Positions 33,190 through 42,097 of a DNA stretch of 46,068 bases are shown here, in pieces. The notes beneath the pieces were generated by a model. The model was not told where the DNA came from. It ran no database searches and saw nothing but the letters and a program-made list of their open reading frames with translations. The DNA is from Anaerolineaceae bacterium (GTDB lineage Bacteria > Chloroflexota > Anaerolineae > Anaerolineales > Anaerolineaceae), in NCBI GenBank assembly GCA_002702705.1, contig PABH01000003.1, forward strand, positions 1-46,068, given 5' to 3'. Made by a program: the position numbers and the translations under genes. The stretch's first letter is position 1. Every line of letters starts with the position of its first letter.

Positions 33190-33239
33190 TTGTGAAAATT
33201 GTCACAACTTTGTCACACCCCCATAACAACTATTGTTAT
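33190..33239 (+). promoter_or_regulatory. Composite control region of the cytochrome/NrfD operon
   Basis: Three elements in 50 bp: TTGTGA-N6-TCACAA (33190-33207), a palindrome matching the CRP/HcpR consensus; TTGTCACA repeated at 33199-33206 and 33210-33217, an 11-bp period as for tandem OmpR-family sites; and ATAACAA-CTA-TTGTTAT (33223-33239), a second perfect palindrome. A weak TATACC follows at 33237. The remaining sequence between 33005 and 33328 is AT-rich with no gene. Confidence 0.55.
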
Positions 33240-33328
33240 ACCCAAACCATAAAATAAAAATAGTTCAAAAATAAACAGTTTGCTTCATAATTTTGCAGCT
33301 GTTTTCTTAATGGGATACGAGGTGAATT

Positions 33329-33598
33329 ATGTTTTATTTTGTGATTGGTGCACTCGTGGTCGGTTACCTGATTTATAGTGGATTATGTAAGCTTAAATCC
33401 AAACCTTTAAAGATCACTTGCCCCTGCACTTTCGTTGCTGCTTCTGCGGTCGCCGCGGCACTTTATATGACGGACCATAAGGTCTTAGCTTGGATTGTTT
33501 TGTTATTTGGCATCTATCTTTTTGCCATCTCGCTCATGGCTCTTCGGAAAGTGTCTCTTCGAAAAATCGATATGACAAGTGAGATGATTAAACAATAA
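33329..33598 (+). CDS. Small membrane protein of unknown function
   Basis: 89 aa with GAGGTG upstream of the ATG. Three short hydrophobic segments (about 2-18, 31-47, 51-69), a CPC motif at 31-33 and a charged C-terminus. No family recognised. It is the first gene after the composite control region, 43 nt before the octaheme cytochrome, so it may be an accessory or assembly subunit of that complex. Confidence 0.65.
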   Translation: MFYFVIGALVVGYLIYSGLCKLKSKPLKITCPCTFVAASAVAAALYMTDHKVLAWIVLLFGIYLFAISLMALRKVSLRKIDMTSEMIKQ

Positions 33599-33641
33599 TC
33601 TATTCACATTAAATTCATAATAAATTAAATAAAGGGAAATT

Positions 33642-34712
33642 ATGGCTGAAAAATCTTTTCAGAAGCGTATTTTTACGTGTATATTTATTATTTGTTTTTG
33701 CGGATTAATGTTGGGTGGTATCACAGTCAGTGTTCAGGCACAAGGCATTCCGGAAAACGAAACCTGTTTAGCGTGTCATGATCAACCCGATTGGGAATGG
33801 AAACTAGCCAATGGGGATATTTTAAATCTATCGGTTAGCGGACAGGTCTTTGATCAATCTGTACATCAGAATATGCAGTGTATAGAATGCCATATCGGGT
33901 ATGAAGATTTCCCTGCCCCACATAACCAGATCACAGCTACCAACAAACGCCAGTATATGGTGAGTTATCATGACACTTGCCAGAAATGTCACAGTGAACA
34001 ATTTAATCAAGTTTCTGGAAACGTCCATGAGGAACTTTATCAATCGGGCAACCTGAATACACCAATTTGTGCCGATTGTCACCAACCTCACAGCCAACTT
34101 CACATGAGTGAAATTGATCAACCGAGAGAAAGCGGTCAAATCAGCTGGAAATCACAAATGTGTGCTGACTGCCATGAAAAAGATTTTGAAAATTATACTG
34201 ATAGTGTACATGGAGCAGGTTTACTGGAAGGAAACGATGACATGCCGGAATGTGTGGATTGCCATCACGTTCACCAAATCTGTGATCCCGGTCAAAATAA
34301 CTTCCGTAAAGAATCAGTAGATACTTGTGCCAAGTGCCATACCAATAATGACATCATGGCAAAATACGGATTGGAAACCAATGTGTTGGATACGTACATG
34401 GTTTTCCATGATACGACTGTCACCTTAACTGAAGATTATGACCCCGACTCATTAACCAACAAACCTACTTGTTATGATTGCCACGGCATCCATGAAGTTG
34501 GAAATATAACCCCACCACCCATTGAGGCAAATATTTCCGCTTTGACACTCTATCCCGAAGTGGAAGTGAAAAAAGCCGGTCCTCCTGTTCAAAATGTGGG
34601 CGTCACTGGTGTAGTCGTGGGTTTGATTCTTGGAATCGTGGGTACCCTGACAATCAAAGCTCTGATTATTGAGAAACGAGAAGAAATTAACAGTGAGGGA
34701 ACAAAATCATGA
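33642..34712 (+). CDS. Octaheme c-type cytochrome with C-terminal membrane anchor
   Basis: 356 aa. Signal peptide about 1-33 (cleavage after VQA), then eight CxxCH heme sites starting at Cys42, 80, 113, 143, 174, 204, 229 and 277, with many extra histidines (for example His150, His190, His209 and His211) able to give bis-His ligation, and a TM near 321-343 that anchors it with a short cytoplasmic tail. Periplasmic or outer-face electron transfer is expected. The last hemes sit far apart while the first six are evenly spaced, as in NrfB/NapC-like multiheme cytochromes; no Lys-type (CxxCK) heme of NrfA or other catalytic mark is visible. Its stop overlaps the following iron-sulfur gene (ATGA). 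Confidence 0.92.
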   Translation: MAEKSFQKRIFTCIFIICFCGLMLGGITVSVQAQGIPENETCLACHDQPDWEWKLANGDILNLSVSGQVFDQSVHQNMQCIECHIGYEDFPAPHNQITATNKRQYMVSYHDTCQKCHSEQFNQVSGNVHEELYQSGNLNTPICADCHQPHSQLHMSEIDQPRESGQISWKSQMCADCHEKDFENYTDSVHGAGLLEGNDDMPECVDCHHVHQICDPGQNNFRKESVDTCAKCHTNNDIMAKYGLETNVLDTYMVFHDTTVTLTEDYDPDSLTNKPTCYDCHGIHEVGNITPPPIEANISALTLYPEVEVKKAGPPVQNVGVTGVVVGLILGIVGTLTIKALIIEKREEINSEGTKS

Positions 34713-35563
34713 CGATGGATCGCAGAGATTTTCTTAAAACAACGGGTATGGGATTATCCAGCTTAATGGTCATCCCTGGTATCAAATCGAAATCCAGTTC
34801 TGGAAACAACGAAGACAGCTTTGGCATTTTGTATGATGCCACCGCCTGCATTGGCTGTCGCGAATGTGAAAATGCATGCAAAGACCGCCGCGGATTAACC
34901 CCGCAAGGCGAAGCAGACCTGAATGCCGATACCTGGACAATTGTAAAACTTTACCAAAATCAAGAAGAAAACTCGGACTATTCCTTTATTAAACGAAATT
35001 GTATGCACTGTGTAGATCCGGCTTGTGTATCAGCCTGCCCGGTAGGCGCAATGCAAAAAACAGCAGAAGGTCCGGTTATTTATGACGAAACCATCTGCAT
35101 CGGCTGCCGATACTGCATGGCCGCCTGTCCTTTTGATGTTCCAAAATATGAGTGGGATGAAGTTTTCCCACGCGTACAAAAATGTGATTTCTGTGCAGAT
35201 CGCCTGCGAGATGGTGAAATTCCAGCCTGCGTGGCTGCCTGTAAAGTAGGAGCCATAAAATTTGGCAAACGTTCGGATTTACTAGCCGAAGCACACCAAC
35301 GTATTCAAGACAACCCGGAACGATATATTAATTATGTCTATGGCGAAAAAGAAGTCGGCGGCACCTCGGTTATGTATATCTCCAAAGTACCTTTCGAGAA
35401 GCTCGGTTTACCTGTTCTTTCCAGCAGCTCCCTGCCTTCATTAACCTGGCCTTGGATGAAAGCTGTACCTGGTGTAGCGGTTGTGGTTGCCAGTCTGATG
35501 ACATTTTTATACTGGATTACTGGCCGTAAAATGAAAATCGAATCAGTAAAAGTGGAGGAATAA
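34709..35563 (+). CDS. Tat-exported ferredoxin-type subunit with four [4Fe-4S] motifs (HybA/NrfC-like)
   Basis: 284 aa. Tat signal DRRDFLKTTG (4-13). Sixteen cysteines form four binding sets: 47/50/53/57, 98/101/106/110, 130/133/136/140 and 159/162/174/178, the DmsB/NrfC/HybA pattern. A C-terminal TM (about 243-265) anchors it to the membrane as in HybA. It would conduct electrons between the multiheme cytochrome and the NrfD-like quinone subunit on the outer face of the membrane. Start at 34709 overlaps the cytochrome stop; a second in-frame ATG two codons on is possible. Confidence 0.9.
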   Translation: MTMDRRDFLKTTGMGLSSLMVIPGIKSKSSSGNNEDSFGILYDATACIGCRECENACKDRRGLTPQGEADLNADTWTIVKLYQNQEENSDYSFIKRNCMHCVDPACVSACPVGAMQKTAEGPVIYDETICIGCRYCMAACPFDVPKYEWDEVFPRVQKCDFCADRLRDGEIPACVAACKVGAIKFGKRSDLLAEAHQRIQDNPERYINYVYGEKEVGGTSVMYISKVPFEKLGLPVLSSSSLPSLTWPWMKAVPGVAVVVASLMTFLYWITGRKMKIESVKVEE

Positions 35564-35564
35564 G

Positions 35565-36758
35565 ATGGCAACGACATTACCCAAAAAGAACACCCAACCA
35601 ATAGGGGCTGGCACCATCGGCATGGCCTTTTTTGCACTGCTCGGTCTGATTCTGGTAGTCTATCGCTGGACGGTTGGCCTGGGTGCTACCACAGCTCTCA
35701 CCGATGCACGCGGTTGGGGAATCTGGATCAGCTTTGATGTATTATGCGGTATCGCTCTGGCAGCTGGTGCATTCAGCATCGCTGGTATCGTCTATGTGCT
35801 TCATTTGAAAGAATTCTATCCAATCTTGCGTCCCACCGTGTTAACCGGCTTTTTAGGTTATGCCCTTGCAGCCTTTGCCATTATGGTAGACCTCGGTTTC
35901 CCGCAGCGAATTTATTATATGATCTTTAATTGGAATGTGCACTCGCCGCTATTTGAAGTTGGCTGGTGTGTCATGATTTATGCCACCGTGTTAGCACTTG
36001 AAATCTCACCAATTGTATTTGAGCGTTTTAACATGAAAGCACCCTTAAAGATCATCCGATCCATCACCATTCCGCTTGTTATTCTGGGTATCGTACTCTC
36101 AACCATGCACCAAAGTTCATTGGGCACACTATTTGTCCTTATGCCGCATCGTGTTCACCCGCTTTGGTATTCTGGCATCTTGCCAATATTGTTTTTTGTC
36201 TCAGCCATTGCAGCAGGTTTAGGCATGGTAATTGTGGAATCTACGCTGACTGGTTTTGGCTTAAACCACAAAACCGACACCAAATTGCTGGGTAAAGTTG
36301 CCAAAATTATCCCCTTTGTGTTGGGTCTTTATCTCGTCCTCAAATTGGGTGATCTGTTCATCTCTGGGGATGGTGCTTATATATTCTCTTCCGGTAATCT
36401 CAGCTTCCTATTTTGGGCAGAAGTGTTAATTAACATCATCATCCCGATGGTATTGTTGTCCATCCCGAGTGTACGTCGAAAACCAATGCAGATGTTTGCC
36501 GCAGCACTGTTAGTGGTTGTTGGATTATTAATGAACCGTTTCAACATCAGTCTGGTAGCTTTTTCCGCTGGAGCCTACATGCCCAGTTGGCTGGAACTAT
36601 TTGTCACAATCGGCATGATTGCTATTGGGGCACTGGTCTTCACCCTGGCAGCACGATATTTGGCCGTTTTCAGCCACACCACGGAAGAAAAAACAAAATC
36701 ATCTATTTCAGATGGTTCATTAAAGGAAGCAGTATCATCTAATCCGAGTAATAAATGA
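35565..36758 (+). CDS. NrfD/HybB-type polytopic quinone-interacting membrane subunit
   Basis: 397 aa, about ten TM helices, HybB-like: YRWTVGLGATTALTDARGWGIWISFDVLCGIALAAGAFS near the N-terminus and VEIGWCVM-like EVGWCVMIYATVLALEISP. No heme is expected; the family exchanges electrons with menaquinone. It starts 1 nt after the iron-sulfur gene and overlaps the following regulator gene (ATGA). Together the three genes make a cytochrome/FeS/NrfD module as in Hyb, Nrf, Hmc or Qrc complexes, but no molybdopterin, hydrogenase or nitrite-reductase catalytic subunit is present. Confidence 0.88.
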   Translation: MATTLPKKNTQPIGAGTIGMAFFALLGLILVVYRWTVGLGATTALTDARGWGIWISFDVLCGIALAAGAFSIAGIVYVLHLKEFYPILRPTVLTGFLGYALAAFAIMVDLGFPQRIYYMIFNWNVHSPLFEVGWCVMIYATVLALEISPIVFERFNMKAPLKIIRSITIPLVILGIVLSTMHQSSLGTLFVLMPHRVHPLWYSGILPILFFVSAIAAGLGMVIVESTLTGFGLNHKTDTKLLGKVAKIIPFVLGLYLVLKLGDLFISGDGAYIFSSGNLSFLFWAEVLINIIIPMVLLSIPSVRRKPMQMFAAALLVVVGLLMNRFNISLVAFSAGAYMPSWLELFVTIGMIAIGALVFTLAARYLAVFSHTTEEKTKSSISDGSLKEAVSSNPSNK

Positions 36759-37453
36759 AAACGTTGATCGTTGAAGATGATAAAACGCTGGCTGACATCC
36801 TGGCGTTTACCTTCATCCGGGAAGGGTTCACCGTTATCCAGGCTGATTGTGGCCAGAGCGCGCTAACCCTATGGGAACAAGACCAACCCGATCTGGTAAT
36901 TTTGGACGTCAATATTCCCATCCCGGATGGCTTCAGCGTGTGTGAGACAATTCGTAAAAAACTAGACACACCCATCATTATCCTTACGGTGCGCTCGGAC
37001 GAAGAAGATATCGTTCATGGATTAGATTTAGGTGCAGATGACTATATTACCAAACCTTTCAGCCCGCGCCAACTCATGGCGCGGGTACATGCTGTATTAC
37101 GGCGTACAACTGAAGAACCTACCCAATCCTATCGCCAGGTTGGACACATTGCTCTAGACCTGGCTGGTCGATGCTTAAAAATCGGAGAATTTGCACCGGT
37201 CAGCCTCACCGCCCTGGAATGCCGCCTGATTGACTGCCTGATGATTAACGGAGGATTGATTGTTACACCGGAAGCTCTTATCAACCATATTTGGGGGCCG
37301 CAGGGCGGCACGAATGATATGCTCCGCCAATTGATCCACCGATTCTGTAAAAAAATCAAATCGATCTCCCCCAACTGTATCATCATCGAAAATACCCCTG
37401 CGTTAGGGTATAACTTGGTAATCTCTACAAAAGAAAATGCAAAATTGGTTTAA
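36755..37453 (+). CDS. Second OmpR/PhoB-family response regulator, paralogue of the first
   Basis: 232 aa, receiver domain with phospho-acceptor Asp51 and GADDYITKPFSPRQLMARV, winged-helix domain ending TPALGYNLV. Closely similar to the 32333 regulator throughout, clearly a duplication. No kinase gene accompanies it. The ATG overlaps the stop of the NrfD-like gene, so it is made together with the complex and could compete for the same kinase or sites, giving feedback on the operon (inference). Confidence 0.9.
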   Translation: MKTLIVEDDKTLADILAFTFIREGFTVIQADCGQSALTLWEQDQPDLVILDVNIPIPDGFSVCETIRKKLDTPIIILTVRSDEEDIVHGLDLGADDYITKPFSPRQLMARVHAVLRRTTEEPTQSYRQVGHIALDLAGRCLKIGEFAPVSLTALECRLIDCLMINGGLIVTPEALINHIWGPQGGTNDMLRQLIHRFCKKIKSISPNCIIIENTPALGYNLVISTKENAKLV

Positions 37454-37695
37454 GGATTAATTACTGGCTGTCCCATTACCTCCTGCTTGCCAGTTCTTCC
37501 ATTTTAATAAGGTCAGATTTGATTTAATAATTGTATTTATTTTTTTCGTGTTTATAATAATTATATCGGTGGAGAAAACCCTTCTAAAACTCAATTTTTT
37601 ACAACACAATTAAATAAAGACACACTTTACAGGTATTAAACCTTTTTCATTTAGGGTTAATTTTCCATATCCTAAGCATATAAGGAAAAACCATA

Positions 37696-39120
37696 ATGAA
37701 GAAAAAAAAGATAATACCACTTGTGTTTTTGATCAGTTTTTTGCTGGTCACATTTTTGATTCAAAAGAACGGCGAACAAGTTCTTGCCGCACCCGACAAC
37801 AACCCATACCTTCAAAGTACACCGGGGTTAGACCCCGTTCCACTTTCGGAGTATGAGATCAGTTTTACGGAGTATGTTGAAGGCTCTGGATCCGGAGGTA
37901 CAAGCTGTATTACCAGAGGGGTCAAGTTCACCAACAAAGGCAACCGTTCAATGAATATCTTCCTTTATTATGTAAATCAAGATGGCACTACATTTACCCT
38001 CGAATCAGGTTTGGTAACAGCTAACAGTTCAAATACAGTACCATTAGATTTGGGTGTCATTCGTGTGGGTGGAACGGGCAATACACCTGGTTATGTCTTA
38101 CCCTATTCAGCTACAGCAATGTACCCTGACAATTTAATCGTTATGGAGCATCAAACGATTGTGCACCCTTGTGATGGTTATCTGGGTGTGGTGGTAAGTG
38201 GAAATAATTACCAAACCCCTGCAAACGAACCAACCGTACCAACCCAACAAACCCCGGAAACTTTACCAACCCAAGGACTGGCAGGAGCGAATGCGCTAGA
38301 AGAAACCGAAACATCAGATGAAACAGCGGTTTTGTTGTATGTGCTTTTTACGGGGTCGATCGATGGATTTGAAAATACACCTGCAGGGCAAAACCTTACC
38401 CTTGAGCAGCGTATGCATATTCGTAATTCACTGATAGCCATGGGGCTATTATTACCAAGTGAAATTGATTTTTATGTCTATCCCGAGGGCCATCCGTGCG
38501 AGGGATACACATCCCGGAATATATGTGAGGGCATTTTAGAAAATAAAAAAAATGAAATCGCTGAGCAACTTGTGATTCAAGAGATAGCTGATCGAGCGGC
38601 AGAACAGGCATTATTGCGTCAACGTGCCCAGCGGATAGTAACCGAAGAAATTTCAAATCTGTGGTCCTTCTGGGATTATATTAAAAACTCCGGTGATATT
38701 TTGTTCTCATCCGACCCATTGGAAGCATCCTATGAAAAACTAAGCGATAAGGCCAAAGATGAGGTTAAAAACAGGATCAATGAGCGTATTAAAGCAAATA
38801 CAGATAACCAAGTCAGTATATTTGACATAAAATCTTATGATGATGTTATCAAAGATGGGGTTAAATTAGTTACTGACCTTGCGACGATTCGTAGTGCAGA
38901 TGATTATGAATATTACCGGGAGATTTATAATACCCAAGTTCAAGCGACTGTTAAACCGGAAGACAGCCCTGACGTTGTTGAGCAAAAACGCTTACTAGCA
39001 CACCAAGCCGCAATGGATCAGTTAACCGCATACATTAAAAATGGATTCCCTGGTCGCGCTGCCTATTTACAAGCATATGACCGTGCCTTTATCCGTCTTA
39101 ATCGTTTATATGGGGAGTAA
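37696..39120 (+). CDS. Secreted protein of unknown function
   Basis: 474 aa. Signal peptide about 1-32 (cleavage near VLA-AP). Residues 50-175 look beta-rich, with a cysteine at each end (GTSC, HPCDG); a Pro/Thr linker follows (about 177-200), then a mainly helical region 210-474 with HPCEGYTSRNICEG and a charged coiled stretch (near 275-320). No family recognised. AAGGAA precedes the ATG. It forms a pair with the next secreted gene 5 nt downstream. The GC and codon style match the neighbours. Confidence 0.75.
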   Translation: MKKKKIIPLVFLISFLLVTFLIQKNGEQVLAAPDNNPYLQSTPGLDPVPLSEYEISFTEYVEGSGSGGTSCITRGVKFTNKGNRSMNIFLYYVNQDGTTFTLESGLVTANSSNTVPLDLGVIRVGGTGNTPGYVLPYSATAMYPDNLIVMEHQTIVHPCDGYLGVVVSGNNYQTPANEPTVPTQQTPETLPTQGLAGANALEETETSDETAVLLYVLFTGSIDGFENTPAGQNLTLEQRMHIRNSLIAMGLLLPSEIDFYVYPEGHPCEGYTSRNICEGILENKKNEIAEQLVIQEIADRAAEQALLRQRAQRIVTEEISNLWSFWDYIKNSGDILFSSDPLEASYEKLSDKAKDEVKNRINERIKANTDNQVSIFDIKSYDDVIKDGVKLVTDLATIRSADDYEYYREIYNTQVQATVKPEDSPDVVEQKRLLAHQAAMDQLTAYIKNGFPGRAAYLQAYDRAFIRLNRLYGE

Positions 39121-39125
39121 TAATT

Positions 39126-40127
39126 ATGAAAAAAACCTTTTCGATAAAAACATTGGCCATAATTTTTTTAATCCAAATTTTATCATTAGGAACTGCGTCA
39201 GGGAACCCCGTGTCTGCTCAAGGTGCTGGTCCGGATGTAAAACTAATCAGTGATCAAAGTTTATTAACCATTGATACAATCCAAATCTCCGGAAGCACAT
39301 TACAAATGGAATGCAAATTTCCCCTTGAAATGGATCAGCAAACCTTTATGGCGCGTTTATTAACAGCCATGTATCTCTCTTCTTATAATCGCCCTAATGT
39401 GAGCCAAATATCTGTATTAATTTCATTTATGGAAAAACCTTTTTCCTTGCTTTCTGTGTCAAAAGAGAATGTCATAGCTGCATACACAGAACAAATGGAT
39501 CCACAAGAATTTCTTGATACTATGATCATAGAAGATCGCCGTCCAACACAATCAATATTTTTTGATGAACTATATAAGCTAGGTATTACCCTTAACGATT
39601 TTTCCATTGATGGAAATCAGTTATATATCAAATACTTTTCCGAACCAATTCCTGACAAGTTAACAGTTTTTGAAGATTGGATTTTTATTCTAAATCTCAC
39701 TGCAAATTTATATCCACAAATTCAGGAAACAACCATTGATATTTTTGTTCCTAAAAATCTAAGTCAAGTGATTACCACTATCAACATGGATGAATACAAT
39801 CGTTATACAAATGGACAAATCAATATCCTGGATTTTATGACTACCTTAAAATTCAGTTATGGAGCAGAACTTAATCAAGCAGTTCAAGGGCCGGAGGAAA
39901 TACCAGCCAAAAATCCACCTCAAAACCACACCAATTCCATTCTCGGCACTGTTTTTTGCAGCGGAATTTTCTTTCTCCTATTTCTCATAGGTTTAGGTAT
40001 TGGTTTGTACTTATTGATTACCAAAAAATCGACACTATGGGGAATTATCTTAATTATCCTGGTTGCGATCCCCTCCTATATCCTAATGATGATTTTTATT
40101 GGATCCTATATTTATAATAATGGGTAG
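39126..40127 (+). CDS. Secreted/membrane-anchored protein of unknown function
   Basis: 333 aa. Signal peptide about 1-33 (VSA-QG), an extracytoplasmic alpha/beta region 36-255 and two C-terminal TM helices (about 274-297 and 301-325) separated by a short KKS turn. No domain recognised. GGAGT lies before the ATG. It begins 5 nt after the previous secreted gene and is surely co-transcribed; together they may form a cell-surface assembly. Confidence 0.72.
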   Translation: MKKTFSIKTLAIIFLIQILSLGTASGNPVSAQGAGPDVKLISDQSLLTIDTIQISGSTLQMECKFPLEMDQQTFMARLLTAMYLSSYNRPNVSQISVLISFMEKPFSLLSVSKENVIAAYTEQMDPQEFLDTMIIEDRRPTQSIFFDELYKLGITLNDFSIDGNQLYIKYFSEPIPDKLTVFEDWIFILNLTANLYPQIQETTIDIFVPKNLSQVITTINMDEYNRYTNGQINILDFMTTLKFSYGAELNQAVQGPEEIPAKNPPQNHTNSILGTVFCSGIFFLLFLIGLGIGLYLLITKKSTLWGIILIILVAIPSYILMMIFIGSYIYNNG

Positions 40128-40267
40128 TCGTTGTACTCATTTTTCATAGAAACTAACACGTTTATTGTTATGGTAAAGCTGATTTTAAAAAAATGAACAT
40201 CGTAAAACCATAAGCGAACAACCCCACACTTCCAACATCGAAATTCAATTTAAGCCCCTGTAATAAT

Positions 40268-40296
40268 TTGGACTGCATAAAACAGCATGCTATAAT
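40268..40296 (+). promoter_or_regulatory. Strong extended -10 promoter of the ParB-like/Usp gene
   Basis: TTGGAC (40268-40273), 17-bp spacer ending TGC, TATAAT (40291-40296). The extended -10 (TGCTATAAT) and near-consensus boxes predict a start about 35 nt before the TTG start codon. Confidence 0.7.
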
Positions 40297-40337
40297 CACA
40301 AAAACCATTCGTTGTTTTGCTAATCAGGAGTTAAACC

Positions 40338-42092
40338 TTGCCCGAAAAGGAATCAAGCAATAAGTATTTCCTCGCCTTACAGGATTTTTATTCCGCCCAG
40401 CGCCATGCAGCTGTGGATGAGGTGGTTTCGCGCTTGACAGGAGCTCCATCCGAGATGCTGCAATATGAAGACATCCGGCGGCGGTTTCGGGTGATGGAGT
40501 CATCCGAACGGGTATTAAAGGATATACCACTTGATGCAATCGTAGGCTCTGTTAGCCGCCAAAACGACTTCACTCGTAAATTACACCCGCTTAATCCAAC
40601 TTCGAAAGAACGTTGGGCAAAAGTTAAAACGCTCGTTGAAACAATGGAAGGTTTACCTCCAATTGAGGTTTATCAAGTAGGTGAAACCTATTTTATTATC
40701 GACGGCCATCACCGGGCATCCGTAGCCAGAGAGCTTGGCTACACGAATATTGAGGCTTATGTACGCCCTGTTTCCATCCGCGTTCCCATCAAACCGGACG
40801 ACGATCTTGAAGATTTAATTTTAAAATCGGAATATGCTGACTTTTTAAGTAAAACCGGACTGGATGAAACTTATCCACAAGCAGAGTTGTTGGGAACGCT
40901 GCCAGAAGCTTATCCTTTCCTGTTAGAGCAAATCGCGCTTCACCAGCATCTGGTAAATCAAAAAGGAAGACACCACCTTGATTTTAAAGAAGCTGCTCAA
41001 GATTGGTATGAAAACGTCTATTTTCCGGTAATAAAAATCATTCGTAACCGTAACTTAATGCGTAAATTCTCAGACCGGACAGAAATTGACCTGTATTACT
41101 GGATTATGGATTATCAATTCCGCCGAGAGCAAGAATTAGGATGGGAACTTAATCCTCGGGATGCGGTTGAAAACCTGACGTTTTATTATTCAAGAACCCT
41201 GGGCGACCGCCTGGCTCGCTTAAAAAAGAAAATCCTCAATCTTCTGATACCAGAACCATTGGAACCCCCCTTACCACCGGGATTTTGGCGGCAAAATCGG
41301 CGAACACCCGAAGAAACCAAACAAAGCTTATTTGACACCATTCTGGTCACACTTCCAGAATGGGACCAGACATGGAAAGCAATGTTGGTGGCGATATTCC
41401 TGGCAAAAAATGATCACGCCGTGATTAATGGGTTGACCATCATTAAGGATGATGTTCCCATTTTAAGCCCACAGCTGCAACCCATCCGAGAGCGATTTCA
41501 AAAAATTTGCCAAAAGGCTGGTGTAGAGGGCAAACTGGCGATGGAACATGGCAAGGTTACCCGTGTAATTTATGAACGCAGTTTCTGGGTTGATTTAACG
41601 ATCGTCCCTTTGAACCATCCTGCCCCGCTGGATATTCTCCATCGCTTAAGATCCGGTACTCGGACTCTCATCCGCCGCAGTGCATCCCCCGTATTATTTG
41701 TTCCCTCAGATGCGCCAAATGAAATTCACAGCATTTTGGTTGCCTATGGCGGGGGGCGGCTTTCTGATGAAGCACTTTATATGGCAGCTTATCTCTGCAT
41801 ACGATTTACAATGGATTTAACTATCATCTCCATTGGTAAAAACAATGAAGAATCTCACCAATATATTCAACGGGCTAAAAAATATTTGGAAAGTATACAG
41901 TTTTCCGACGTAACATACCTGGAAAAAACTGGTGACCCCAGCCAAAACATCCTGAGTACCAGCGAAGAAATAAAATGTGACGCTATTCTTATGGGTGGTT
42001 ATGAAAGTGGGATCTTTAAAGAACTATTATTCGGGAGTACAGTCGATCAGGTATTAAATAAAACCAATCGTCTGGTAATGATCTGCCGGTAA
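40338..42092 (+). CDS. ParB-like domain / universal stress protein fusion with a TTG start
   Basis: 584 aa. The start is TTG at 40338, preceded by AGGAG at 7 nt; no ATG in a suitable place exists. Residues about 55-145 are a ParB/sulfiredoxin-like domain (ETMEGLPPIEVYQVGETYFIIDGHHRASVAREL, with DGHHR at 122-126). Residues about 150-320 form a helical DUF4032-like region (FKEAAQDWYENVYFPVIKIIR, SDRTEIDLYYWIMDYQFRRE). Residues about 325-584 hold one degenerate and one better universal stress protein (Usp) domain; the second ends LLFGSTVDQVLNKTNRLVMICR. The fusion suggests nucleotide-linked signalling or DNA/NTP-binding coupled with stress response (inference). It ends 5 nt from a convergent gene. 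Confidence 0.8.
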   Translation: MPEKESSNKYFLALQDFYSAQRHAAVDEVVSRLTGAPSEMLQYEDIRRRFRVMESSERVLKDIPLDAIVGSVSRQNDFTRKLHPLNPTSKERWAKVKTLVETMEGLPPIEVYQVGETYFIIDGHHRASVARELGYTNIEAYVRPVSIRVPIKPDDDLEDLILKSEYADFLSKTGLDETYPQAELLGTLPEAYPFLLEQIALHQHLVNQKGRHHLDFKEAAQDWYENVYFPVIKIIRNRNLMRKFSDRTEIDLYYWIMDYQFRREQELGWELNPRDAVENLTFYYSRTLGDRLARLKKKILNLLIPEPLEPPLPPGFWRQNRRTPEETKQSLFDTILVTLPEWDQTWKAMLVAIFLAKNDHAVINGLTIIKDDVPILSPQLQPIRERFQKICQKAGVEGKLAMEHGKVTRVIYERSFWVDLTIVPLNHPAPLDILHRLRSGTRTLIRRSASPVLFVPSDAPNEIHSILVAYGGGRLSDEALYMAAYLCIRFTMDLTIISIGKNNEESHQYIQRAKKYLESIQFSDVTYLEKTGDPSQNILSTSEEIKCDAILMGGYESGIFKELLFGSTVDQVLNKTNRLVMICR

Positions 42093-42097
42093 AAAAT

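Noticed and set aside
33642-34712. Pentaheme NrfA or octaheme nitrite/hydroxylamine reductase
   Set aside because: No CxxCK site and no catalytic-type spacing; all eight sites are plain CxxCH with a C-terminal anchor.
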